A DNA stretch of 6,656 nucleotides from JACROF01 sp964598995 (GCA_964598995.1 CAZRDR010000066.1:1-6656); one strand, 5' to 3'; positions 1 through 5,886 are shown, numbered from the stretch's first letter. Notes: generated by a model from the letters alone, not told the origin. Numbers and translations: made by a program.

Positions 1-708
1 CTCCCATGAGACTTCTGAAATGTGGATTAAGGCATCAATTGTCTTATCACCTTTATGAAGAAGAACGAAATAGCCAAAGTTAGTAACACTTGCGATCTCG
101 CCTTTTACTTTGGTACCGTTCTTAAACTCACTAATGAGAGCGTTGAATTCATCAAGTGACATCGTCGTCTTCTGAGAGAAGATGATCTTATTGTCTTCAC
201 GATTCAAATCAGCGATTGAGACATTGATCGTCTTACCAACACTGAGTGGTCCTTGGGCTGTATTCGTGTGGGAGTTAGGTAAAAAGCCATTCAGACCGTC
301 TTTGGTACTCACGACGAAGCCGCCTTTGGTGACTTCATGGATGGTGACCTCGACTTTTTCTTGTGACTTCTTGAGTTCCTCTAAGCGTGACCAGATGAGG
401 TTATGAATAAAGCGACGGAGTGAGACAACTGGCTGACCGGATTCTGACTCTGGACTAATCACACTGACCTCTACTTCCTGTCCTACTTTAAGGAATGCTT
501 TGATGTTATGTAGCATGTGTGGATCATGTTCCAGAACGATTGCCTGACCTTTAGCCTGGATATCAACGAGAATATCTCTTTTGTCCATACGTGAGATATG
601 GCCTTTGACGAGGTCACCTTTTTTAAGAGAAACGACTGGTTTAGATGATTGTCTGGCCATCAGTTCGGCCATTGAAGTAGCACCTGTATTAGAAGATGTT
701 GAAGCCAT
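1..708 (-). CDS. rpsA: 30S ribosomal protein S1-type protein, N-terminal part (runs off left edge)
   Basis: RNA-binding protein built of S1 (OB-fold) repeats; S1 helps recruit mRNA to the 30S subunit. The 236 visible codons stay open to the window edge. After a Ser/Thr-rich N-terminus there is a first S1-like repeat (about residues 28-99, KKGDLVKGHI to PVVSLRR). A second, more divergent one follows (about 116-180, VEVTIHEVTKGGFVV, ending KIIFSQK). A third begins near 197 (NGTKVKGEIASVTNFGYFV, then ALIHISEVSW), the most canonical of the three, and is cut by the edge. The divergent first repeats and canonical third match the usual S1 arrangement. The start is ATG at 708; an AAAGG lies 11 bases upstream and a good promoter at 744-772. 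M13 or M17 are possible later starts. The alternative is another multi-S1-domain protein, since the C-terminal repeats are not visible. Confidence 0.88.
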   Translation of the reverse strand, partial: MASTSSNTGATSMAELMARQSSKPVVSLKKGDLVKGHISRMDKRDILVDIQAKGQAIVLEHDPHMLHNIKAFLKVGQEVEVSVISPESESGQPVVSLRRFIHNLIWSRLEELKKSQEKVEVTIHEVTKGGFVVSTKDGLNGFLPNSHTNTAQGPLSVGKTINVSIADLNREDNKIIFSQKTTMSLDEFNALISEFKNGTKVKGEIASVTNFGYFVLLHKGDKTIDALIHISEVSWE

Positions 709-743
709 TTGTCATTACGCCTTTCATGATGAAGATAGGATGC

Positions 744-772
744 AGTATAGCACTTGTAACGGTGAGATGCAA
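744..772 (-). promoter_or_regulatory. Sigma70-type promoter of the S1 gene
   Basis: On the minus strand a -35 TTGCAT (767-772) is separated by exactly 17 bases from a -10 TATACT (744-749). The TG one base before the -10 gives an extended -10 (TGCTATACT). Transcription should start near 737, giving a leader of about 29 bases before ATG 708. The -35 lies only 8 bases from the stop codon of the upstream membrane-protein gene, with no terminator between them, so readthrough is also possible. Confidence 0.72.
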
Positions 773-780
773 TGAAGTTA

Positions 781-1620
781 TTAACTCAACGGAATTATCT
801 TTTCTTTATCCCCATGCTTAACAACGACTACTGATGATGTTTGAGTTACTTCTTTTCCTTGCACAAAGTGCAAATAAACAAGCGTATCATAAATCATATT
901 CCAGGCATTAAATACTGAATTATAAATCAGCAGATACCCAGCAGCCAATAATACAAAACCAGCGATGTATTCTAGAGTACGAACTGGATCATTTATATTA
1001 ATGAGGTTCAGTCTTTGAGTAACAGTCATTGCCACAAACGGGAATAAGTAACCTGCGAGCCTCAGAACAAAACCAGCACCTCCCCATTTTAAGTGGACAA
1101 GCATTTCTTTGGCCCAGGCCGTATCATAATAATCTGCTGCCCTTGTTATAGCCTGCTCAGGCGTCACGCTATCTAGCAGAAGCTCCTCAAAAATAAACCT
1201 TTTACCTCCCCAGTTAATCAACGATGACATCCTGGGACGTATTACGAGAATTCCTGCTCGAATAATTTTCTTTTTAACACTCATCACTTTTCGTATAGTA
1301 GATATGATACGTGGATCTCCTCCATTTTTTCTTTCTGCGACAGTAATAATTATTGCCGAACGAATGAAGGCATAGAAGAAAAACGCCAGATAACGCAGTA
1401 TGAGCAAGGCGACAAAACTCAACAAGACTGTTAGAAGAATATCATTACTTGAAGGCAGGTTAGTCCGAAAACGTGAGAATATATTAAAAAATAAGCTTAA
1501 AAATATAAGCACTGTTACAACTGCATTTACTATCACCAGAATACCAGTAAATAACAACACTTCTTTATCTTTTCTGATAACAACGAAAGCTTGCTTTGAT
1601 AATTCGTTTAAACTCGTCAT
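781..1620 (-). CDS. DUF6159-like integral membrane protein
   Basis: Membrane protein of 279 residues with no assigned function. Hydrophobic segments are visible at about 21-45, 61-92, 182-200 and 217-236. Between the second and third lies a basic cytosolic-looking loop (ERKNGGDPRI, then VKKKIIRAG). The N-terminus (QAFVVIRKDKEVLLF) resembles the opening of DUF6159-type proteins, in which a soluble amphipathic start with an RKDKELL-like motif precedes the first membrane helix; this is from memory of the family. The C-terminal 40 residues are soluble. No signal peptide or catalytic motif is seen. The start at 1620 fits an extended -10 that ends six bases before the ATG and has no Shine-Dalgarno site. 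The gene lies 37 bases after the S51 peptidase gene on the same strand, so co-transcription is possible, but it seems to have its own promoter. Confidence 0.8.
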   Translation of the reverse strand: MTSLNELSKQAFVVIRKDKEVLLFTGILVIVNAVVTVLIFLSLFFNIFSRFRTNLPSSNDILLTVLLSFVALLILRYLAFFFYAFIRSAIIITVAERKNGGDPRIISTIRKVMSVKKKIIRAGILVIRPRMSSLINWGGKRFIFEELLLDSVTPEQAITRAADYYDTAWAKEMLVHLKWGGAGFVLRLAGYLFPFVAMTVTQRLNLININDPVRTLEYIAGFVLLAAGYLLIYNSVFNAWNMIYDTLVYLHFVQGKEVTQTSSVVVVKHGDKEKIIPLS

Positions 1621-1626
1621 GTTATC

Positions 1627-1654
1627 ATTTTACCACTCTCGAGGTTCATAACAA
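1627..1654 (-). promoter_or_regulatory. Extended -10 promoter for a leaderless transcript of the membrane-protein gene
   Basis: On the minus strand TGGTAAAAT (extended -10, hexamer 1627-1632) is followed by GATAAC and then ATG 1620. A partial -35 TTGTTA (1649-1654) sits 16 bases upstream. Normal spacing from -10 to the transcription start puts the first base at the A of the start codon, so the mRNA would have no 5' leader. No Shine-Dalgarno sequence precedes the ATG. Confidence 0.6.
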
Positions 1655-1657
1655 TAA

Positions 1658-2497
1658 CTATTTCTCAGATGATAATATCGAATATTTTCGGGGTAGTTTC
1701 CATACTACCACTTCTTGCCGGGGGCTCACTTCTCTGCTTCTCTGTACGCCATTATAACGCCATCTCAGATTGGCATCTTTATTATGGAAATTAAGCTTTT
1801 CATCATTCGTAACGACAACTACGCCACCTTCTTCCAAACCTACACTCACAACATCTGCTTCATCTACTACTCTCCTTTGTCTATCTTGTTGGTCAGGTTC
1901 AAAACGTCTATTGAGGTGTGTCTCAAAGCTGATTAATTTAGTCAGACCAACTCCAGGTCTGACCTCATTATGGAAGGGGGTAACCTCCCCCATTAAATGA
2001 GCACCTGCTGAAGTCCCAGATACAATTCTTCCAGAATGATAGAAGGAATGAAGCCTCCCTAACTGACCTGACCTTGAGAAATAATCAACTCCTCTGGATT
2101 GGTCTCCTCCGGTAAAGAACATGCCATCTGCTATACGCATGGCTGCGTCTGCTTCTTGGGGTATAAGGTGCACACCATGATGAATAGGCTCTTGCTGATG
2201 CCCCATCTGCTTAAATCTCTCACTGTAAGACTCAAACTGCTCTGTCGGGATTTGCGTATTTACTGTCGAGACAGCTAGCAGACCATCTTTAGGCAAATGA
2301 TCAACGACCACTCCTAGATTTGAGTCAACTGCTGCCCCACCGATACCTATGAGCGTTCGCTCAGATCTTACTTTGGGCTGGAAATGCGAAGGCTCGAGTA
2401 CCTCACGTTCGATTCTCGGGTCACCTGAGACTCGTCTTCCTGGTGCCAGCAGAAATTCTTTACCTCCAATAGTTCGTGGTTCTAAATCTCGGTACAT
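1658..2497 (-). CDS. Cyanophycinase-like peptidase, family S51 (class I glutamine amidotransferase-like fold)
   Basis: Predicted cytosolic serine peptidase of 279 residues; S51 members include cyanophycinase, which cuts beta-Asp-Arg dipeptides from cyanophycin, and dipeptidase E. Visible motifs in order are GIGGAAVDSN (51-60), FFTGGDQSR (127-135, the GGNQ-type loop), and GTSAGAHLM (161-169) with nucleophile S163 on the elbow. After these come FETHLNRR (191-198) with H194, then a stretch rich in Arg, and VGLEEGGVVVV (219-229) with E222. Order and spacing fit the Ser-His-Glu arrangement of CphB-type enzymes (DxHF, then GIDE). Length matches bacterial cyanophycinases. There is no signal peptide. 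No cyanophycin synthetase lies in the window, so the true substrate is open. The start ATG 2497 directly follows a hairpin with six Us; an AAGGGG 9 bases upstream could be the ribosome site but lies in the hairpin stem. Confidence 0.8.
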   Translation of the reverse strand: MYRDLEPRTIGGKEFLLAPGRRVSGDPRIEREVLEPSHFQPKVRSERTLIGIGGAAVDSNLGVVVDHLPKDGLLAVSTVNTQIPTEQFESYSERFKQMGHQQEPIHHGVHLIPQEADAAMRIADGMFFTGGDQSRGVDYFSRSGQLGRLHSFYHSGRIVSGTSAGAHLMGEVTPFHNEVRPGVGLTKLISFETHLNRRFEPDQQDRQRRVVDEADVVSVGLEEGGVVVVTNDEKLNFHNKDANLRWRYNGVQRSREVSPRQEVVVWKLPRKYSILSSEK

Positions 2498-2499
2498 AC

Positions 2500-2544
2500 A
2501 AAAAATCCCCTTGCGGGGAGAAAAACATACAACGAATTCTCCCC
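2500..2544 (-). promoter_or_regulatory. Possible attenuator-like leader of the S51 peptidase gene
   Basis: Minus-strand RNA has three segments. Segment 1 is GGGGAGAA (2537-2544), segment 2 is TTCTCCCC (2515-2522), and segment 3 is GGGGA (2506-2510 with its flank). Segment 2 can pair perfectly with segment 1 (8 bp) or fold with segment 3 as UCCCC-GCAA-GGGGA, followed by six Us (2500-2505), which looks like an intrinsic terminator. The second fold also hides the AAGGGG that could serve as ribosome site for ATG 2497. Segment 1 overlaps a strong Shine-Dalgarno-like AAGGAGGGG for a 22-codon ORF (2460-2528) that reads through the hairpin into the main gene in another frame. The hairpin could instead simply be the terminator of an upstream minus-strand transcript. 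Confidence 0.4.
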
Positions 2545-2576
2545 TCCTTCAGAGATTAATGCGTGTAATCATGCGC

Positions 2577-2723
2577 TTAAATGTTACTGTCTTCATCTTC
2601 CTCAACTATACTCTCAGAACCAATCTCATGCAAGGCTTTCTTACCGGTTTCTTTCCTCTTCCTGCGTTCTTTCTTATGACCTGTCGGTATAGTTTCTAGA
2701 CAATGAAGCTCGATAAACTCCAT
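2577..2723 (-). CDS. Doubtful small charged ORF, 48 residues
   Basis: A minus-strand reading frame begins at ATG 2723 and ends with TAA at 2577. The product is strongly polar: a Lys/Arg-rich middle (HKKERRKRKETGKK) and an acidic tail (SIVEEDEDSNI). I recognise no family. In favour, the terminator-like hairpin at 2500-2519 lies downstream on the same strand, and the composition is protein-like. Against, no Shine-Dalgarno site is seen. The start also overlaps the first 21 bases of the divergent ferritin-like gene. The opposite frame here reads as a Phe-rich 42-residue peptide, which looks like the shadow of the Lys codons. It remains unproven. Confidence 0.25.
   Translation of the reverse strand: MEFIELHCLETIPTGHKKERRKRKETGKKALHEIGSESIVEEDEDSNI
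2688..2693 (+). promoter_or_regulatory. Candidate -10 of the ferritin-like gene
   Basis: TATAGT lies 9 bases before ATG 2703, with no convincing -35 at 16-18 bases upstream and no Shine-Dalgarno site. If used, the transcript would have a leader of only two or three bases. An in-frame TAG (2697-2699) rules out an earlier start. Confidence 0.4.
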
Positions 2724-3218
2724 GATCTTTTGGTGCTTGAACTGCAGGATCTCTATGACGGTGAACTGCAGATCACCCAGGCTATCCCTCAGATGCTGCA
2801 ATTCGTCACCTCAGATGAACTGAAAGAAGCTCTTACCTCTCACCTAGAAGAAACTCGTGCACAATCTCAAAAACTAGAAGAAGTCTGTAAAAAATATGAT
2901 ATTGATCTTGAAGGTAAGACGTGCGTTGGCATGGAGGGCATTATCGAGGAGGCAACTGAGTTGATGCAGGAAGCTATCCCCTCCTGGACACTTGATGCTG
3001 GGCTAATCAGTTGTGCCCAGAAAGTCGAGCATTACGAAATCGCAGGCTACGGAACAGCGGCTAGCTACGCCAAACAAATGGAACACAATGATTTATTAAA
3101 TGTCTTACTTGATATCCTCCAGGAAGAAAAAAATGCTGACCAAAAGCTCTCGAGTATTGCTGAAGGACTTATTAATAAAAAAGCAGACAAAGGCATGGAT
3201 ATGCCTCAAGCATTTTAG
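2703..3218 (+). CDS. YciE/YciF-type ferritin-like protein (DUF892)
   Basis: Four-helix-bundle protein of 171 residues, the usual size for DUF892. Family members such as YciF have a ferritin-like dimetal site and are linked to stress responses, with no firm enzyme activity. Conserved pieces are LELQDLYDGELQI (12-24), SHLEETRAQSQKLEE (46-60), CVGMEGIIEEATEL (74-87), DAGLISCAQKVEHYEIAGYG (98-117) and EEKNADQKL (141-149). Likely metal ligands by family pattern are E21, E50, E109, E112 and E141 or E142. The protein is soluble with no signal peptide. The gene stands alone as a transcription unit, with a -10-like TATAGT nine bases before the ATG and a strong terminator 22 bases after the stop. It starts without a Shine-Dalgarno site. 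Confidence 0.92.
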   Translation: MKLDKLHDLLVLELQDLYDGELQITQAIPQMLQFVTSDELKEALTSHLEETRAQSQKLEEVCKKYDIDLEGKTCVGMEGIIEEATELMQEAIPSWTLDAGLISCAQKVEHYEIAGYGTAASYAKQMEHNDLLNVLLDILQEEKNADQKLSSIAEGLINKKADKGMDMPQAF

Positions 3219-3240
3219 CTATGAATAACATAATGCAGAA

Positions 3241-3266
3241 ACCCGCCGATAAGGCGGGTTTTCTTT
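3241..3266 (+). terminator. Intrinsic terminator of the ferritin-like gene
   Basis: Perfect 7-bp GC-rich stem ACCCGCC (3241-3247) and GGCGGGT (3253-3259) with the loop GATAA, followed by the T-rich run TTTCTTT. It begins 22 bases after the TAG at 3216-3218. Confidence 0.9.
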
Positions 3267-3268
3267 TA

Positions 3269-3277
3269 TGCTAAAAT
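3269..3277 (+). promoter_or_regulatory. Extended -10 promoter for a leaderless transcript of the 3284 gene
   Basis: TGCTAAAAT is an extended -10 motif whose last T is followed by ACCCGC and then ATG 3284, so transcription should begin at or next to the A of the start codon. A -35 would fall inside the preceding terminator stem and none is recognisable there, which extended -10 promoters can tolerate. There is no Shine-Dalgarno site. Confidence 0.55.
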
Positions 3278-3283
3278 ACCCGC

Positions 3284-3661
3284 ATGGCTGACAGTGAACG
3301 TAATTTCACACCCTACGAAGACCTCTCCCCACTTGGTCACCAAGCTTACTTGCGGGATAAGCATACGACAATTGAACCCAAATCTCCTGATATCCTTTTC
3401 CCACTCAACGATCTGTTAAGTATTATCGATGATGACCCTGGCCGTTTACTCCTTGCTGAGGACCCAACTGAACCACTTCCCCGTATTGAGCCTTCATCGG
3501 GTATTACTCTTTTTGAGGCACAGACCACACCACTAGTCCAACCCGACATAACACCTTACAATCGCACTATCTCAACTAGTGAACCACAACAACCGAAGGT
3601 TATGACGCGAAGACAGTTTCTTGGGGAACTTTTCAAATCATTACGGAACAAAAAAGATTAA
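3284..3661 (+). CDS. Hypothetical protein, 125 residues, rich in Pro/Thr/Asp
   Basis: I do not recognise this protein. It is soluble-looking, with no signal peptide or membrane segment. It is rich in Pro, Thr, Ser and Asp and probably largely disordered (for example DPTEPLPRIEPSSG at 60-73). A short hydrophobic helix-like piece is ILFPLNDLLSIIDDD (37-51). The basic C-terminus MTRRQFLGELFKSLRNKKD (107-125) contains TRRQFLG, which resembles a twin-arginine motif but is at the wrong end and has no following hydrophobic stretch. It could instead be an amphipathic anchor or interaction helix. The ATG is supported by an extended -10 six bases upstream. The stop TAA (3659-3661) overlaps the stop of the convergent GH43 gene. 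Intact frame and a dedicated promoter argue that it is a real gene. Confidence 0.62.
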   Translation: MADSERNFTPYEDLSPLGHQAYLRDKHTTIEPKSPDILFPLNDLLSIIDDDPGRLLLAEDPTEPLPRIEPSSGITLFEAQTTPLVQPDITPYNRTISTSEPQQPKVMTRRQFLGELFKSLRNKKD

Positions 3662-4596
3662 GCTGCCACTTTGGTAATAGGGCTTCCAAATACTGGAAAG
3701 CCATCACTCGTCCAGAAGAATTTCTGTACATTAATCTGTCTGTCCCAGCCTGAACCTTTTCTCTTAGCAGAATGATAAATGATCCAATTCTCTGTCCCAT
3801 CTGGTGAAGTCGTAAATGAGCAATGCCCAGGTCCAAAAACAGTCTCTGTTTTCTGAAAAACAGGTTCAGGATATTTCTCCCATGCCTGAGGATTAAGGAT
3901 GTCCCCTGTTCTATTTATTAATAGACCCAAACAGTAATCGTCTGTCAGACTATGACTCGCTGAATACACAATGTAATAAATACCGTTTCGTTCCAAGATC
4001 TGAGGTCCTTCATTAATAGGTGCAGGACCATTTTTCTCCCATGCATACTCTGGTTTTGAGATACAAGTTCGTCTACCGATTAATGTCCACGGGTTCTTCA
4101 TAGGAGTAACATAGATATCTTGCGGATGGCTTTTCGTTACTTCGTGTGGGATCTGATCATCATCTCCTGACCAGATAAAATACAGTTCTCCCGAAGGTTT
4201 CTGAAGTACAGTTCCATCAATTGCCCACTTATCGATTTCATCAGATAATTTCCCTTTGGCATGATAACTTCCCATCGCATCCTGCGTATCACTTTCAAGA
4301 ACATAGATACGATTGTTATCACCATTCTCATCTGCTGCGGAATAATAAAGGTACCATCTGTTATAGATGTAATGGAGCTCAGGAGCCCATATATCAAATG
4401 ATCCTTCTCCTGTATGAGGTGGATTCCATACGATGACAGATTCTGCAGCAGGAAGCCCGGCAATAGTACGAGCTTTTCGAACTTTGATAGGACACCATCC
4501 GGATGGAAGTTCTACAAAGACGTGGTAGTACCAGCCGTCTTTAAAAATCACATAAGGATCTTGTCCACTTGGCAGGAAAGGATTAGATAAAACCAT
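3658..4596 (-). CDS. Glycoside hydrolase family 43 protein, probable alpha-L-arabinofuranosidase (paralogue A)
   Basis: Five-bladed beta-propeller glycosidase of the inverting type; GH43 enzymes cleave alpha-L-arabinofuranosyl or beta-D-xylosyl links. The catalytic triad is visible: general base D13 (SGQDPYV), pKa-modulating D127 (WAIDGTV) and general acid E196 (PINEGPQ). Further markers are FDIWAPELH (67-75), YFIWSGDDD (139-147) and FGPGHCS (254-260), whose H258 fits the conserved His at the propeller centre. Motifs such as IWAPELH, WAIDGT and NEGPQ resemble the exo-arabinofuranosidase branch around GH43_26; the subfamily is a guess. The 312 residues are just the catalytic domain, with no signal peptide or carbohydrate-binding module, suggesting a cytoplasmic enzyme. 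The ATG is fixed by an in-frame TGA 12 bases upstream. AAGGGG lies 18 bases before it, too far for a good ribosome site. Substrate is not proven. Confidence 0.86.
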   Translation of the reverse strand: MVLSNPFLPSGQDPYVIFKDGWYYHVFVELPSGWCPIKVRKARTIAGLPAAESVIVWNPPHTGEGSFDIWAPELHYIYNRWYLYYSAADENGDNNRIYVLESDTQDAMGSYHAKGKLSDEIDKWAIDGTVLQKPSGELYFIWSGDDDQIPHEVTKSHPQDIYVTPMKNPWTLIGRRTCISKPEYAWEKNGPAPINEGPQILERNGIYYIVYSASHSLTDDYCLGLLINRTGDILNPQAWEKYPEPVFQKTETVFGPGHCSFTTSPDGTENWIIYHSAKRKGSGWDRQINVQKFFWTSDGFPVFGSPITKVAA

Positions 4597-4637
4597 AATG
4601 AGATAACTTCAATTCCCCTTAATAATAACAAAAGAGG

Positions 4638-4666
4638 ATAATATAAGGAAAGAAATATGTATGCAA
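4638..4666 (-). promoter_or_regulatory. Sigma70-type promoter of GH43 paralogue A
   Basis: On the minus strand -35 TTGCAT (4661-4666) and -10 TATTAT (4638-4643) are separated by exactly 17 bases. It lies in the 81-base gap between the two GH43 genes, just after the stop of paralogue B, and predicts a start near 4631 and a leader of about 35 bases. The -35 and spacing are the same as in the S1 promoter. With it, paralogue A can be expressed separately from B. Confidence 0.7.
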
Positions 4667-4677
4667 GCAGAACAATA

Positions 4678-5799
4678 TTAGGCAGCCATGTCCTGTCTAT
4701 ACAAAAACGTCTGGCCTTCATCCCGAATAGCTGTCGTATCGAGCAGTACTTCATGCGGTGAGACAGGCCTACCAAACAGCGGCAACCCATCACTACTCCA
4801 GGTAAACGGTTGAGCATTTACCTGCCTTTCAAGACCCGACCCGGAGTACTGAGCCGAATGGTAAATAATCCAATCTCCTCCTCGAGGGGTAGTAATGTAT
4901 GATGCGTGCCCTGGTCCGAATACTTCATCTGTCTTTGCAAAGACGGGTTGGTCGTATTTGACCCATGCCTCAGGCTCAAGCAGATCACTAGTCTTATTAG
5001 TTATCATACCCAGACAATAATCATCAGTGAGGGTATTTGAGGCAGAATTAATAATAATTGTCGTACCATCTCTTTGGATAACTTGCGGACCTTCGTTAAC
5101 GGGCTGTGGACCTTTCTTTTCCCACGGGTATTGCGGTACCGAAATCTTCTTCGTCTCACCTGTTAAGGTCCAGGGGTTTTCCATTCGAGAAATATAGATG
5201 TTCTGAGGGTCTGGTCGAGTGTTCCCATTCTCATCTCTTTCTCCATCGACTGAGATGGTATCTTTACCTGACCAGACATAATAAAGGTCCCCCCCATCCT
5301 CAAACATTGTTCCGTCAATCCCCCAGGAAGTCTTTTCAGATCGTAATTCACCTTTTATCGTATACGGATCTTGGGGATGCTCTCCCCCTTGAAGGCTATA
5401 CATTCGGTGAGGATCGCCAGGTCTACCACTCCAAGCGGCGACATTCATCCACCACGTACCTTGTATTCGCTTGATTTTAGGTGCCCAGATATCTCTTGAT
5501 GCTGGTCCTTCTTGAGCAGGAGTCCAGACAGGTACTCGTTCAGCCGTGCGAAATCCGGTCAGACTATTCGCTTCAGAAACATAGACAGGAGTCCAACCAA
5601 GTGATGCTCCGGCATGAACATAATAATAATTATCACCATGTCTCGTTACAAAAGGGTCCTGCCCACGAGGTAATAAAGGATTACGAAACGCTCTACCTGG
5701 GACTTCTTCACGTTCTTCAAGCGCCACCCCAGACGAAAAAGCATCAAACCGTGGCTGCGAATGAAAATCTGCTCCGGTTGCACTAACTTCAGGACTCAT
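4678..5799 (-). CDS. Glycoside hydrolase family 43 protein, probable alpha-L-arabinofuranosidase (paralogue B)
   Basis: A second GH43 beta-propeller, 373 residues, clearly paralogous to the downstream copy; by eye the C-terminal halves are more than half identical. The triad is intact: D48 (RGQDPFV), D162 (WGIDGTM) and E236 (PVNEGPQ); H298 sits in FGPGHAS. It differs by a polar 38-residue N-terminal extension before NPLLPRGQDP, an insertion near 180-197 (SVDGERDENGNTRPDPQN), and a 25-residue C-terminal tail. IWAPE of copy A is IWAPK here. The extension is not a signal peptide, so the enzyme is probably cytoplasmic, with a related but different oligosaccharide substrate. The first plausible start is ATG 5799; it has no Shine-Dalgarno site and a -10-like TACAAT nine bases upstream. 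It follows the rRNA operon terminator on the same strand. Confidence 0.87.
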   Translation of the reverse strand: MSPEVSATGADFHSQPRFDAFSSGVALEEREEVPGRAFRNPLLPRGQDPFVTRHGDNYYYVHAGASLGWTPVYVSEANSLTGFRTAERVPVWTPAQEGPASRDIWAPKIKRIQGTWWMNVAAWSGRPGDPHRMYSLQGGEHPQDPYTIKGELRSEKTSWGIDGTMFEDGGDLYYVWSGKDTISVDGERDENGNTRPDPQNIYISRMENPWTLTGETKKISVPQYPWEKKGPQPVNEGPQVIQRDGTTIIINSASNTLTDDYCLGMITNKTSDLLEPEAWVKYDQPVFAKTDEVFGPGHASYITTPRGGDWIIYHSAQYSGSGLERQVNAQPFTWSSDGLPLFGRPVSPHEVLLDTTAIRDEGQTFLYRQDMAA

Positions 5800-5808
5800 A
5801 GTATGGAT

Positions 5809-5814
5809 ATTGTA
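5809..5814 (-). promoter_or_regulatory. Candidate -10 of GH43 paralogue B
   Basis: On the minus strand TACAAT ends 9 bases before ATG 5799; no -35 is found at normal spacing. A TTGTCA occurs at 5838-5843 but is 23 bases away, which is too far. If used, the leader would be about two or three bases long. Readthrough from the rRNA operon is an alternative source of transcription. Confidence 0.33.
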
Positions 5815-5837
5815 GGAGGATACTCATCTCTCCTGCT

Positions 5838-5864
5838 TGACAATCCTTGAGCCTGACAATTGTC
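5838..5864. repeat. Palindrome and half-site upstream of GH43 paralogue B (possible operator)
   Basis: GACAATTGTC (5855-5864) is a perfect 10-base palindrome. TGACAAT is repeated at 5838-5844 and 5854-5860, 16 bases apart, so the second site is one half of the first repeated about one and a half helix turns away. The position between the rRNA terminator and the GH43 gene would suit a regulator-binding site, but no regulator is encoded in the window and the motif may be chance. Confidence 0.3.
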
Positions 5865-5886
5865 CAGTTGCTTACAATTACCTAAC

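Noticed and set aside
182..775. Plus-strand frames at 182-406 and 581-775
   Set aside because: They lie opposite the S1-domain gene, whose translation is clearly a conserved protein; the plus-strand products have no recognisable motif.
1400..2000. Plus-strand frames of 73-83 codons (1400-1651, 1715-1936, 1770-2000)
   Set aside because: They are antisense to the membrane protein and the S51 peptidase and have no motif, ribosome site or promoter.
2349..2699. Plus-strand 116-codon frame ending in a Phe-rich segment
   Set aside because: The first half is antisense to the S51 peptidase. The Phe-rich end is the complement of a Lys-rich stretch on the other strand. No ribosome site is seen.
3616..3658. 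Tat signal at the end of the 3284 gene product as an export signal
   Set aside because: The RR motif is 12 residues from the C-terminus with no hydrophobic region or cleavage site after it, so it cannot act as an N-terminal signal.
5163..5786. Frames inside GH43 paralogue B on both strands
   Set aside because: The GH43 frame carries a complete catalytic triad; the others are shadows.
5837..5842. Consensus TTGACA on the plus strand as a promoter
   Set aside because: No -10 lies at 15-19 bases, and it would drive antisense RNA into the rRNA operon; it is part of the TGACAAT repeat.
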